Origin: Schistocephalus solidus | Taxonomy: Eukaryota > Platyhelminthes > Cestoda > Diphyllobothriidea > Diphyllobothriidae | DNA length: 64,000 nt | Assembly: GCA_017591395.1 (NCBI GenBank) | Contig: WEDG01001506.1 | Span: 16,002-80,001, forward strand | Reading direction: 5' to 3' | Part shown: positions 11,755 through 23,100 of the stretch, piece by piece | Layout of the letters: each line of letters starts with the position of its first letter | Numbering within the stretch: the first letter of the stretch is position 1 | The notes under the pieces: generated by a model | The model's input: the letters and a program-made list of their open reading frames with translations, nothing else | Told to the model about the DNA's origin: nothing | The model's database searches: none | Translations under genes and position numbers: made by a program

Positions 11755-12426
11755 TCATTCTCCCCCCATTTTCAAAACTTCTACGGAGAGGGTGATTTGC
11801 AATCCGGTAGGCCACCCAGGCTAACTCGGGTCGGTATTCCACTAAAACACAATCCATGACCCATAGTAAAGTTGGGCAGCTGACTGGCATATCTAACCAA
11901 CCAGATTTAGGGACAGCACTGCTTAACTACTCGCGGAGGAAGGAGTTAGGAAAGGGGGCCCGCAGCGAATGCTGGGTCTCACGTCTTCTGCAACGGACCG
12001 ACGCTCGCAGATTGAAAAACTCGCGGCCGAAACATACAAACAAACAGCAACCCCCGTCGTACCCTCGTTGGCTGCTCGGGTGAGTCCGCTCACACTAGCA
12101 GCCTGGACAATCTGAGGAGCAACCTGCTGGAATGGAGAATGGCGCTATTCGCTCGAGACTGGACGCACTACAAGGTGGATCGCTGCTGCCAGCGAGACAG
12201 GTTTCTGTAAGCAGGGTCAGCTGAAGGAGGTGGGGTGCCCACTGCACCTTCTGGAGTGGCCACTTAAAGGTAGAGCGACGCGATGGTGGTGCCGGCTTTG
12301 TCATCCGGAAGGACATCGTGGGAGAACTGCCCTGTCCGTCGCAGGGCATAAACGACCGATTAAGGACCCTGCGCCTGCCTATTCGGTGTGTTAAAGTCGC
12401 CAACATTGTTAGCGCCTACGCCCACC
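11755..12426 (+). pseudogene. RTE 5' UTR and endonuclease N-terminus (left-arm copy)
   Basis: Sequence from about 11,790 matches the RTE 5' UTR seen at 49,020-49,300, including GGCTAACTCGGGTC and a TAGTAAAGTTGGGCAGCTG block. From 12,083 the endonuclease frame starts, with diverged NLRSN, LARDW and YKVD pieces interrupted by stops. It is cut off at 12,426, exactly where the inverted repeat ends, and the partner copy at 19,757 continues into more endonuclease. This subfamily copy lacks the 198-nt 5'-terminal segment found in the other full 5' ends. Confidence 0.75.
12067..12106 (+). promoter_or_regulatory. Hairpin at endonuclease ORF start
   Basis: The outer arms are GTTGGCTGCT and AGCAGCCTGG, with an inner GTGAGT/GCTCAC pairing. 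This is a slightly mutated member of the 40-nt hairpin found at the start of the endonuclease frame in all copies that retain this region. Confidence 0.5.
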
Positions 12427-12780
12427 CAAAAATATTATTTCTTTACTTATTTGCAAGTAACTTACGATTTCTTCAAATGTTATGCTTGAAGAAAGTTTTT
12501 TTCAATTTTTAAAAAGTTTTTAATTTTCAGCCTTTTAAGACCATTAAATGTTCATTCATAATACATCTTATCTGTAAATTTATTGACGTTGCCTATAAAA
12601 TATGCAACATGATCCACATTCAATGAAAAATTGTATGAGTACTGTGTGGTTTCTTCCTTATAGCGAACATAAATGTGTGATTTTCCTTTGAAAGAAGGCA
12701 TAGAGAATTAAAATCGATGATAAAATTGCATACTACTTAAGTAGTCATTTTTTTACAGAGTAAACATTTTGCGGGCGGTC
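12427..12780. repeat. AT-rich repeat related to 54,930-55,400
   Basis: Shared blocks in the same order include TTTTTAAAA runs, ATTTAT..TTGC, and a closing ACTTAAGTAGTCA versus ACTTAAGCAGTAA followed by AGAGT. Divergence is high. No coding sequence is seen. It starts exactly where the left arm of the inverted duplication stops. Confidence 0.35.
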
Positions 12781-14214
12781 AGCAAGAAGCTAGTTGAAAA
12801 GCCGACATCTTCTGCGACTGAAATATCTTGGGATAAGGCTGCATGATAATCAATACAACAAACCTAGATAAGTGATTTGTTTGAATCGAAAACACATTTC
12901 AAAATTGCGTATGACATTTAGTGAGATAGGGAATCTACTGTAACTGCCTCCCTAGCTTCTGCTCAAACGCCTAAAAAATAAACAAAAAGCGTGTGCAGAT
13001 GAATAAGAATTACAGAAAGTTGACAATGCCAGTAAATTCAACATTTGTCTTAATATTTTTGCCCTTAGCCGCGCCAGGTGAATGTAAGCAAATAAATTGT
13101 CTATAGCTTAACTGAAACGCGTGCTTTTCGAAATTGGGCATGGCACTCTCAGTAAATCCAACGGTTGCTGTACTGACGAAACCATAACGAACCCCTTTTT
13201 CGCAGATCTGGTGATTAGTACGAAAATTCGAAGTAAACTAGTCAACCATAGCAGAATGTATATCGATTAGCTATTGGTACATGCATAATAAGGCGGCAGC
13301 CAGGACTTCGTACTGTTTTAGCTGCCACAAGGTATGCTAAGAGAAGATGTGCTTTTTTCTAGTTACACTGAACCCATGGAAACAACCAACGTCCGGAGAA
13401 CCGATAATTGCAGACTTAAATAGTGAATAATATTTGGAGAACCGTAAAAAGCTGCAAGGGTCAGATTATGGTGACGTTGAAGGATATTAATCAGCCGAAA
13501 AATGTCGTTTATTGCACTCGAAAATATCCGGCATCTTCGGTACTTTGACCAAATAAAGGGGACGGAACTAAGACACAGAGGGAAGCGTGTTTAAATAAAA
13601 ATCAATTTTTAGCCTGAGATGGAACATTCATTGGGCCACCAGTGCAATAATCCATGAGTGGAGGCAGCAAATACTCGAGTTCCAGGAGGCTGGCAGAAAG
13701 CCGAAGCCATGAGGTTATTTCTAAAAAACTTCTAGGCTGTTACTTGGGGCAAATTTCTGCCGTATAAGTCAAACTCACTGGACCCGACAGCTGAAGAGCA
13801 TTAAGTTCAGTCACTGTTCAGTGGACTATAGCTGGGCAAGAAAAGAGCATACCTAGGGCAACAGCTTATTATCAGAGCTCAGGGCTTCGCCCTAGTCGTG
13901 ATTTTCGACCACAAAGATATCAGGAAGGGTTGACGATTTTTCTTTACTGCCCTCATATGGGTGACATTGCTACAAAGGTCACTTTCAGTGCAAATCTTCC
14001 GTTTTGTATCTGGATAAAATGACAAAAACGAGGCCAAAAATCAGTCGAGTTTAGGCCTCAAACAGTTTTCTAGCTTGGGAGATTCAGTTTCGTGCCATTG
14101 CAGAAGTGCATTCGTTTATAATAATCCTGTTTTTAATTCAATAGTTCTACCGTCGGTTTCGACGAGGCCCACTGCGAGCACCACAACAAGGTGTCAAAGG
14201 GACTGTTTTAGTTT
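12781..14214. other. No gene recognised
   Basis: This is a unique-looking spacer between the inverted-repeat arms. No frame of at least 60 codons and no known motif was found. Confidence 0.5.
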
Positions 14215-15290
14215 ATAATGGTAGTATATTTTTGTGGTGTATCTACCGCACTCTCTCCTTCCCTCCCACCTAGGCCCCGGGTCTTGACCAAGTTAAAAAG
14301 ACCGGAGGTGGGAGAGGGCGCAGATGGCTGGCGCGACCGGTTCCGCCCCTGAGCTTGTCGGCACCGTCGACTCTGTTTCTATAGAATGGGAGTGGTCATG
14401 AAATGTCATCGAGGTCACCTTAATAAGAAGCCGTTTCATCCTGATTCTTGGTCCATTAGGCGGCCACTACACAGAAACACACAATGGGGTGACTGCGAGG
14501 TCTGAGTTACCTCATCACGTTCCAACCTTCCCAGCCATGGTGCTTAGCGCATCGTGGTAGTCTCCGGCTCGGTGCATGCAGTCAACAGCACAGCCACATG
14601 GAGAAGGAACCGCGAAACACACTTCCCAATTAGGTACGACGTATCGTCTGCGTGCTTGCGTTGTGTGATGTTGGATGTAGTCGTGTGTGATGTTGGCGCT
14701 GGTGAGGAGAAGAGCGGTGCTGTGATATGACCGGCATATTTTACGGTAGGATTTTGTGGAGGCGAGTGTGGCCTTATATGTCCATGCAGTGAGTGAATGT
14801 GCGTGGGCAGTGCAAACAGTGGAGGCGGTTGCGGTGAGTCTATGTCGGGGTTTTAGGTGCGGATTTCTGCTCTTGTGAATGCACATGTGACCGAATAGAC
14901 CCATGTGTTGAGTGAATGCTTGGGTTCCCGGCACTGGTGCGTCGGTCACAGTGCACTGGATTCGCACGTACCCGATCAGGCCGATGCGTGAGGTGAATAG
15001 GCGATCGCAATGAGGTCAGGTTGCGATCGAGTCCCCACTGCTGGTTATGGGGGTGATGGTGGTGAGGGTAAGGGTTGACGGTTCGTCGGAAGTGGTAAGA
15101 ATGGGAGAAATGGCGGTTGTCGCCGTAAACGACGCGGAGTGGTAGCAAGGTGGATGGTGTCCGTGATCGAGGGCAACGGGGCATCGGGAGTGTGATCACA
15201 TATGGTAACAAGGGTCGTCGTCGCGGACGCCGTGGGGTTTGAGATAAGTATGCCAATAGGGGTATTCGTGGATGAAGTAGTTGATGTTGC
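14215..15290 (-). pseudogene. RTE C-terminal zinc-finger region and 3' UTR, fragment
   Basis: On the minus strand 15,256 to about 14,840 carries the proline/histidine-rich inter-finger spacer and a finger remnant (LTSLRSPIHLTHR in the main frame, the finger itself out of frame). The next ORF (14,515-14,967) contains QHMGLFGHMCIH, the helix half of the GLFGHMRIH finger. 14,230-14,500 matches the 3'-UTR blocks CCCACCTAGGCCCCGGGTC and AAAAAGACCGGAGGTGGGAG. The fragment has no RT or endonuclease. Frameshifts separate the fingers. Confidence 0.7.
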
Positions 15291-15956
15291 CCGGCTTTTA
15301 ATTACCTACGCGTAAATTACCTGCGATCACGGCTCCCCTCTGATCACGTGCGCAGGAAAATTTTCTAGCATAATCTCATCCAAAGACGAGTTCTTCCAGC
15401 ATGTACTATGAAGGTAAAAATGCGCAGAATTCCACAACTGAAAAGAAAATTTTTTCTGCAGATCGTGGTTTGTAAAAAGGCAGGGACAAAAATAGTAGTA
15501 AAGCCTATTTCATGAAACATTGTCGAAGTGCGAGGGTTGACAACTCGAGGTTCCCCAAATGAAGTCAGGGAAGACAATTATTTGAGGACATTTATTAAAA
15601 TGAGGGAGCTCGTGGCATGGCAAAAAGTGGAAGAAACCCCTCCCACCAGCCGGATGCCTGTCGAAGTTGGGTTTTTAGCCCCGATATGAAGTGTGCACCT
15701 ACGCCTGAGGTTGGGCGACTGCGGCCGATCGACGAAGATCATAAATATCGATGAGCATTAAGGTGTCGGCAAGCAAAGGCAGAGCAAGCGTGCGTAACGA
15801 TAAATAAACATCGACTTAACATTAAAAAGGGACAAGATTTGAAAATGCCTAACAAACAAAATAACAATAAGAGGCCATGTAAAAATAAAATAGGTACAAC
15901 ATGGGAATAAGAACCCCTTCTATTCCGGGGCCCTTGCGCTAAATTCCAGGGAGATC
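15291..15956. other. No gene recognised
   Basis: There is a short minus-strand frame at 15,365-15,577 without any known motif. A small motif (GGCCCTTGCGCTAAATTCCAGG) near 15,930-15,950 resembles 59,850-59,870, next to the other telomere-like stretch. Confidence 0.4.
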
Positions 15957-16030
15957 AGTGTTAGGGCTGGGTTTAATGTTAGGGTTGGGCTTACGTCAGG
16001 GGGATGTTTAAGTTTAGGGTTAGGGTCAAG
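15957..16030 (+). repeat. Degenerate TTAGGG (telomere-like) stretch
   Basis: Repeated TTAGGG-type units occur: TTAGGGCTGGG, TTAGGGTTGGG, and TTTAGGGTTAGGGTC at 16,013-16,027. TTAGGG is the flatworm telomere repeat. The units are imperfect and internal, not an array end. Confidence 0.6.
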
Positions 16031-16944
16031 GTTGGAGTAGCTTTGGCCTTGAATGTCTGGCTGAATCTTTCATCACGAAATATTTCCGCAATTAATTAGT
16101 GGACCCGGTGGTCGTTTCCGTAATCCCTTCCTAGAAAATAAAAAAAGTAAATAAATGCGAAACTTAAAACTTGCACCTATTTTTCCTGTTCTTTCATACA
16201 TTAGGATGCATTTCATGGAGGGCCTTCAAAACTCGCCCGTCCTTCTACCTTATCCATTGAGGGCAAAAGCGCCCATATAACCGTAGGGGGGAGAGGAAGC
16301 AAAACTATAGGAGACAATCAAGCATGAACGGTCAGACGAAGAGGACATTGAAATGAGTGCAAACGGTCGGGATTTGGCATTGCACGTCCTCTTGCAGTAA
16401 CAAAAAGGTTCAAACTAGCAGCCTTTGTTGACTTAAGGTCGCCTGGTTAGGATTCACAAACTAGGCCTTCAAACATTGGTGCTCACAGCACTGGAGCTTC
16501 GCATGAAACCACGCCGCAATTTTACTGAAACGAATCATGCAGTATGGATGGAAGAAGTAGGATTATGACTTCTCAGCCTAAAAAAACGAATGTTATAGCA
16601 GCTCTCTTGATGGAACAATTGAAGAAGAAAATGAGAGCTTGAAGATTTGGAAACTTTCATTTTGCACTCCTGCTGACTGAGCACGTCTTCCGACGTTTGA
16701 CGGATTATAAATCAGTTATATGTAACTTTAAGTCCTTGGTAATTACACATATTAACTGGACTATTTTTTATGATTTTGGAAGAGCCAACACCGGTTAACT
16801 TGCATAATTGACAAGCACGCTTGCCAAAAGGATATTTAAGCCATTATTTTACCATACTCTTCAACCGTCAAATTCCAAGATGTGCACTGCGTGCCTCGCA
16901 GCAGGCTGTAAGCAAGTGCGGTGACTTGTGCATGAGTTAGTACT
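16031..16944. other. No gene recognised
   Basis: No supported feature. Short frames only. Confidence 0.4.
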
Positions 16945-17339
16945 AAGTGATAGTTTACCTGTGCTACAACTACCGCACTCTGTCCCCCTCATCCGCCTGT
17001 CAAGACAGAGCTAAGAAGATAAAAGGCGGGATCAGGCACAGGTGGCTGACACGACAAGATCCGCACATAAGCACATAACCACGCTCCTTGATCCATAGCA
17101 AACACTTGACCAGGATTTTAACCCAATAAGAGGAGGGTATGCGCAGGGGCACGGATCCCGACTCATACAACTTTGGCCTTCATTCCGCTACACCCATAAT
17201 ACACCACCCGGTCCTAGCCTACACTTGACCAGGATTTGTGTATATCGTAATGGGTGCGACATAGATCTCCCCTGTAACTGAGAAGCCTCGTGGAGAGGAG
17301 CCCAAAAACACACTTCTCACTTACGTCAGAGGAGCCGAT

Positions 17340-17880
17340 GTTTAATGGTGACGGGAGAGCGCGTCCGTGATGTATGCGTTGGTGGGGAGACTGTGTAATA
17401 ATTTGGGCATGCCTGTGGTGAGGTACCGCAGTGTTTCGGGGAGGTGCATGTGGCCGAGTAGACTAATGCGATGGGTGAATATGTGTGGACAGTGTGGAAA
17501 GGAAAGACGGACGCAGCGACGGTATGTCGGAACCCCAGGCACTGGTTCACCAGCCTCCATGTAATGAATTCGCAAGTCAACGAAACAGGCCGATACGTGA
17601 GTCCAAGGCGCAATGGCATTGTGAACAGTTGGAGAACGGGTCCACCTCACTAGTGTTGGTGGTGGTTTTGGTGGGGGTGGTGATCGATGGGGAGTCACGC
17701 TTGTTTTCATCGGTAACAGAGGTGATGGTAGCCGTCGGCGCTGCGGAGGCAGTGGTGGGATCGATTGGGATGGTGGTATTCGATGGCGACGCAGCACTGG
17801 GATTCTAATCACCGGTGACGAGGGTGGCTGATGCCGTGGGCGCCGGCGGGAGGAGGAGGCAGCGGTTGAGATTGGCTAAC
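17340..17880 (-). pseudogene. RTE C-terminal zinc fingers (copy at 17.5 kb)
   Basis: The 17,342-17,812 frame starts with a proline-rich spacer and then carries HYMEAGEPVPGVPT, the family's inter-finger linker. It continues with FPHCPHIFTHRISLLGHMHL, a C2H2 finger with its first cysteine changed to phenylalanine. An earlier finger is present only as NAIAPWTHVSACFVDLRIHY in a shifted frame. The overlapping plus-strand frames are antisense shadows. Confidence 0.65.
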
Positions 17881-17969
17881 TGTTAGTGCATGCATCGCAA
17901 AAGTGTCCTACAAGGCTGATTAGTGTGCTTAATGTTCTCTGACTGTGTGGACATGTTGGGAGGGGTTGA

Positions 17970-19166
17970 CTAGGAGGGTTGCGGACCGAGTATACCAGAC
18001 ACGTGTGTGCTTCTTTGTCGGCTTTGGTGGCGGCGATCCGATTGGCTTAATAGATTGCAGCCTTGGTCTTTACTGCTCTTATCCAGGTTATTCGGTACTA
18101 AGCGCGGTCTTTTCGGGTCACTGAATTGATTTGCCGGTGGTCGGCGACTATCGTCAGCGACTATCCTCAGCGACATCTGCATAGAAGAGGCGTTGTGGAA
18201 AGTTGCTCGTTGTCTATTCGCACAAGGTGATCGTTCCAGCGTAGTTGCAGTTGCCTCAGTATTGCGCAATGCCGAGGCTTCTGGTTAATTCCAGAACTTT
18301 AGTATTCGAGATCCTGTCCTGCAACCGCATCTCCGGGATTTTTTGATAACAACTGAGGTGGAAGGGATTGAGTCGCCGTGTCTGTTTCTTTTAACCGTCC
18401 ACGTCTCTTCTCCATACAAAAGTGTCGTCAAGATGACAGCTTTGTATGGCAGAGACTGTGGGCTATTCCACACGAAAATCTATAACCAGCCAAAAACCTG
18501 TCTGGCTTTAGACATACCATAAGCCATTTCGTTGTTGATTTTGGTGTGACGGGATAGTAGGTTGCCTAAGAAGGTGAACTTATTCACGGCTTTTAGTGGC
18601 ATGCCCATTACTTTGACTAGGGACACCTTGGAGGCGGGGTCGGCCGGTGGTTGGCACACGATCACCATTTTGTCCGTATTAAAGGTCAGCTCAAATCTGA
18701 CGCAGCCTGTGCCGAAGAGGTCCATGCTACTTTGTTTATCCTCTTCTGTCGTGGTGTTGAATGTGCAGTCGTCCGCGAAGAACACTTCGTGGACTGTAGT
18801 CGTAGACACACACGTTGGGGTCTGTATATGCCGGCTATTGAGAAGGTGCTCATCAGTCATATAGGCAATGCGGATCCTAGGGTACTCATCACGATAGGTG
18901 TCCGTCTGCATGACCGCGAACATGAGACTGATGAGGGTGGGAACCAGTTGGCAGTCTTGCTTTACCACGCTGGTCACTGAGATTGCTTCGGAGACCGTCC
19001 CGTAATCAGTGGCGCTTGCCATCATCCCGTCGTAGAGTTTGATGTACGAGGTGCGTAAATCACTCAGGGCGTCCCAATTTTGCATTATTTTCCAGAGTCC
19101 ATCGCAATTTACCATGTCGCATACTCTCGTCAAATCCATAAAGGTCGTGTCGATGTGTGTTCGCAC
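17970..19166 (-). pseudogene. RTE reverse transcriptase core and C-terminal domain (copy at 18.5 kb)
   Basis: The 228-codon frame 18,480-19,166 covers palm and thumb. It shows LTRVCDMVNCDGLWKIMQ (motif A region, usually KAFDTVNRDGLWK, here with D retained in CDMVN), VVKQDCQLVPTLISLMF (usual GVKQGCVLAPTLFSLMF) and FFADDCTFN, the FADD catalytic box with both aspartates kept. After a frame break, 18,285-18,473 gives PYKAVILTTLLYGEETWTVK, the typical RTE C-terminal motif. 17,970-18,269 carries the arginine-rich connector. Glycine losses in the QG box suggest long decay. Confidence 0.8.
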
Positions 19167-19329
19167 CTTCTGTCACTTTTCTCGCATCGGATCACATTCT
19201 GGGCAGTCGAGTGGACAGCGTCGCGCAGTTGTCACTTTGAGTCTCAATGGATGTTTTTTTACCTAGAGCTTGCAGGCACTCCGGTCGATGAGCCAGTTCA
19301 TTGCTTAACTATTGGCGGTCTCCTGTGAG

Positions 19330-20095
19330 GTTGCACTTGGAGCTTCATTTTGGAGATAACGAGACGGTGATCCATTCAGTCATCGGCACCGTAGAGTGCA
19401 TTGGTCAGCAGTGCATCCTGTTGGTCTCGCCTGCGGACGAAAACATAGCCCAGCAGCCGCCAACACTGTGATCGAAGGTGCATCCACGTGGCCTTCTTCC
19501 GCGTTGGAAGGTGGAAGACGATGTTGGTCAGCAGGAGCGGGTGTTCGGTGGGGGATCGCAGAAGAAGGAGACCATTCCCACTACAGCCGCCGAGACCGCG
19601 GGACACCGCGACCCTCTCCAAGGAAGCGTGGTCTGTACCGATGCGGGCGTTGAAATCGCCAAGGGCACCCAGATTTGCTTCTTTCGGAAAAGACGTCAGG
19701 GGAGCGTGCAAGTCCGCGAAAAAATCATTCTTAATCTCACCATAACAAGTAATTGGGGCGGGCGTAGGCGCTGACAATGTTGGCGACTTTAACACACCGA
19801 ATAGGCAGGCGCAGGGTCCTTAATCGGTCGTTTATGCCCTGCGACGGACAGGGCAGTTCTCCCACGATGTCCTTCCGGATGACAAAGCCGGCACCACCAT
19901 CGCGTCGCTCTACCTTAAGTGGCCACTCCAGAAGGTGCAGTGGGCACCCGACCTCCTCCAGCTGACCCTGATTTCAGAAACCTGTCTCGCTGGCAGCAGC
20001 GATCCACCTTGTAGTGCGTCCAGTCTCGAGCGAATAGCGCCGTTCTCCATTCCAGCAGGTTGCTCCTCAGATTGTCCAGGCTGCTAGTGTGAGCG
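19330..20095 (-). pseudogene. RTE endonuclease domain (right-arm copy)
   Basis: The 19,376-19,795 frame reads, in order, FFADLHAPLTSFP, ALGDFNARIGTDHASLERV (catalytic GDFN loop kept), [20 protein letters not shown] and LLGYVFVRRRDQQD. A DHRLVISKM equivalent lies just beyond 19,376 in another frame. The N-terminal part, 19,800-20,095, is broken (NLRSNLLEWRTALFARDW, then a stop). This is a more diverged subfamily than the copies at 31 and 49 kb. Confidence 0.8.
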
Positions 20096-20115
20096 GACTC
20101 ACCCGAGCAGCCAAC
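20076..20115 (-). promoter_or_regulatory. Hairpin at endonuclease ORF start (right-arm copy)
   Basis: The arms are CCAGGCTGCT and AGCAGCCAAC, with an inner GTGAGC/GACTCAC pairing. It is the partner of the hairpin at 12,067-12,106 and the same family as those at 31.8, 45.0 and 49.3 kb. Confidence 0.5.
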
Positions 20116-23100
20116 GAGGGTACGACGGGGGTTGCTGTTTGTTTGTATGTTTCGGCCGCGCGTTTTCAATCTGCGAGCGTCGGTCCGTTGCAGAAGATGT
20201 GAGACCTAGCATTCGCTGCGGGCCCCCTTTCCTAACTCCTTCCTCTGCGAGTAGTTAAGCAGTGCTGTCCCTAAATATGGTTGGTTAGATATGCCAGTCA
20301 GCTGCCCAACTTTACTATGGGTCATGGATTGTGTTTTAGTGGAATACCGACCCGAGTTAGCCTGGGTGGCCTACCGGATTGCAAATCACCCTCTCCGTAG
20401 AAGTTTTGAAAGTGAGAGAATGAGACGCAGGAATTCTGATTGTTTGTATACATATCACCGGATACGCTCACTTGCTTAGCCAAGTTTGACTTCCAATTAC
20501 ATGTACATCAAAGTTAGCAGAAAATTCTTAGAAAGGCCGTGGCAAGGGATGAAAATTTACTCTTTGCAACTTATTAGCTTTTCTACGATGGAGTAACCCG
20601 GGCGCTTATACAGACCTTCTCTTACAGACTACGCCAGGTAGGCAGGGTCGCAAGTAAGCCTTCCTGCGTTTTGTCCATCACAGACAAATTCAATTACGAA
20701 GGCTATATTAAAGTTAATCGTCATATTTTTTAGCATTTACTAATAAATGGTGTGAGATAAGACGGGCTATCTTTAATTTGAAATTCTCCGTCGTCAGGCC
20801 GCTTCATCGTACCTCCCAGCCTTGGGGGAAGGTTACATGTCGAAAATGCCAGTCCGAGTGGTGAAAAAACGAGTTCTCAATTACTGGTTAAGGAGACCAC
20901 AACAGGGACATACTGTACTGTGGCAGAGCGGCCCCAGGCGCATGAATGCCACTGACGGAGAGGTCAGCACTGATTAGCCAATCGGGAGGCTGGTGTGTAC
21001 GTGTGCGAGTTGATGCACTGACGAACGTGCTGGTGGGGGTTCGGTGGATGCACATTCAAATTATACTGCACTTGGCCATGACAGAGATGGTACGCATAAG
21101 AAGGAGATGACGTGGTGCATGCCGGAAATGATGCATGCTTGGGCAGTAGACGAGCTTGAACAGAGGAATCAGGACTCCGACATACAGCTCTGGTAAAGGA
21201 TTGTTGACATTGCGAGACATTAACTAACTAACAAAATAAGCATTAACGAAATATGCAGTTAGGTTTGCGGTGCAGTTTTAGTACTCTGTCACATGGACTA
21301 TAACCCAAATCATATATTACATAATGACGTACTTGCTTTAAATTTAATATATTTAAGAGACACACGAGGAGGTCACACGCCTAAAACCTGATCATTTTAA
21401 TGTCAGGAAGTCTCCACATGATTTTTAAATTTTTTTGTATGGAAGATTATACGTCACCAGGAAGAGATTAACGGAAACTCATTTTTCTGGTTTTGTTGTA
21501 GGAGCCTATGTAATCTTTAAATTACACAATTGAAACCAGGACCCATCCCGTTTAAAATCACCTGTTACTTTCTGGATATTTTGAGCTGATCTCTGTGTTT
21601 GTACTGACTTTTGAGTTTCCCAAACTGTGTTGTGCATTTCGTAAGCGAATGCATGCACCTATAAACTTGTCTGTTGCTATTACTAAAATCTGATCATATA
21701 CGTGGACCATATTCGTACTTTGTGGATAAAAGATAAATGTGTCTGAAGATAGTTGGTTGTATTAATACCGTACCCAGCACAGCACGATTTCTAAAAGTTA
21801 TAGAATTTTCCTCAGAAAACGTTTTCTGTTTCCACCTACAAGCACACCTGGCAAATACGTGGATGAATTTATAAGGGCATTCTTCTTATTGGATTGCCTT
21901 ATATGAGATCTGCATCCTTTTAATAACGTCTTTCATTTGGCAAACGGAACGGGGTTACAACGGCTACAAGACCGATAGCTTTGATTTATTTTCACCGAAA
22001 AAAACTACCAAAAAGCCAAGTGTTTGCATTTTAGCATGAAGCACGTGTAATGATCCTTATTTAGTAAATCTCGCGTCATATTTTTCCTGCATTTCATTGA
22101 ATCCTGTTGATACATTTATTCAGAAATGACCATTCGTTTGCAACATTCAAGTACTTATTCATGCCGAACTATTTGATGATTTCCTTTACATTATGTCGAG
22201 CTTTTATAAGTCAGTAACCAGTGACAATATTGAAATTATTGGTTCTGTACGAGGTCAGTAAATAAACTAGTCCGCATCTGTACAACCAATCTTTTGGTAG
22301 TTTGTTCTTCCTAATAGACCATGAAAGCATTCATTTGGGTCTGTTACCGTTTGAAATTCAACACTTTACAAAAACTTACAAATGCGAAGCACACGAAATC
22401 ATGTGCCCGATACAAATGCTCTAATTGCCGTGAAACCATTATTTCGGATGCTTTCTGACAGCACTTCCAAGCTCTCCTGCTTTGGTGAGGACATTTAACT
22501 TTCACTGGCAAAAGTTGTATGTTTTGCATAAACCTGCGCAACTGTTCTGACAGACGGAATGTTTGCCACTGAAATGCCTTCCTGTCATTGGATAACCGCT
22601 GCTGAGTCAGAATGTGGCTCAGAGCCCTTCAGGTCACCTGCCAGTCGGCACACGGACAAGGTGTTTTCTTGCATCGCCCGTGCGCTGGTAGCCGAAATTG
22701 TACTTCACAAGAGGTCGATGCGTCTTTTTTGTCCTTTGAGTGTCTATGAAAAGCATAGAACTGCGTCGTATATGCTGATGAGCCGGCCTTCACCCCCAAT
22801 GGCGTAGAAAAGACCTTTCATGTTCTTCAGCGTTTATAATCTAAATAAGGGTATTTTTTTCACTATTTTTCCCTGAAGCTGCACCGTGTGGGTGATGCAA
22901 TGCCTAAGTTTTACCGAAATCTCTCAATTTCCCTCTGCAGATGTGCTACAGTAGACTTAAAAAACGCTTTAAGCAAGTTCGATTAAAACTTCCAACCCTG
23001 AGGCATATCCGTAAATATTTTTAGGCACGCTTTATGTTCCAAATAGCAGTAGCTGCATCCAAATTAATTTCGTGTTAATAAGGTGAAGTGAACGAAATAA

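Larger units (their letters stand above)
2954..12426. repeat. Left arm of a large inverted duplication
   Basis: Sequence from 2,954 to 12,426 recurs in reverse complement at 19,757-26,355. Matches are near-continuous and in order. For example, a 65-codon frame at 6,991-7,188 pairs with 22,344-22,541 with three residue changes, 5,554-5,766 pairs with 23,735-23,935, and 12,095-12,406 pairs with 19,777-20,100. By eye the arms are in the mid-90s per cent identical. Arm-specific indels are a 2.65-kb insertion at 7,700-10,347, a block of about 188 bp at 4,264-4,451, and different lengths of a GAA tract. The arm contains only repeats and RTE fragments. Confidence 0.85.
16945..20425 (-). mobile_element. 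RTE/zinc-finger retrotransposon, minus strand, internally deleted
   Basis: In sense order the copy has a 5' UTR (about 20,425-20,096), endonuclease (to about 19,330), RT core and C-terminal domain (19,250-17,970), zinc-finger tail (17,880-17,340) and 3' UTR (17,340-16,945, with AAGACAGAGCTAAGAAGAT). The linker and the RT fingers, present at 30.0-30.9 kb in the fuller copy, are missing between about 19,330 and 19,250. I judge the deletion to be over 1 kb. The 5' part of this element also lies in the right arm of the inverted duplication. Many stops and frameshifts mark it as dead. Confidence 0.75.

Noticed and set aside
19396..19774. Several plus-strand frames at 19.4-19.8 kb and 30.4-31.7 kb
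   Set aside because: They mirror the RTE endonuclease frame on the other strand.
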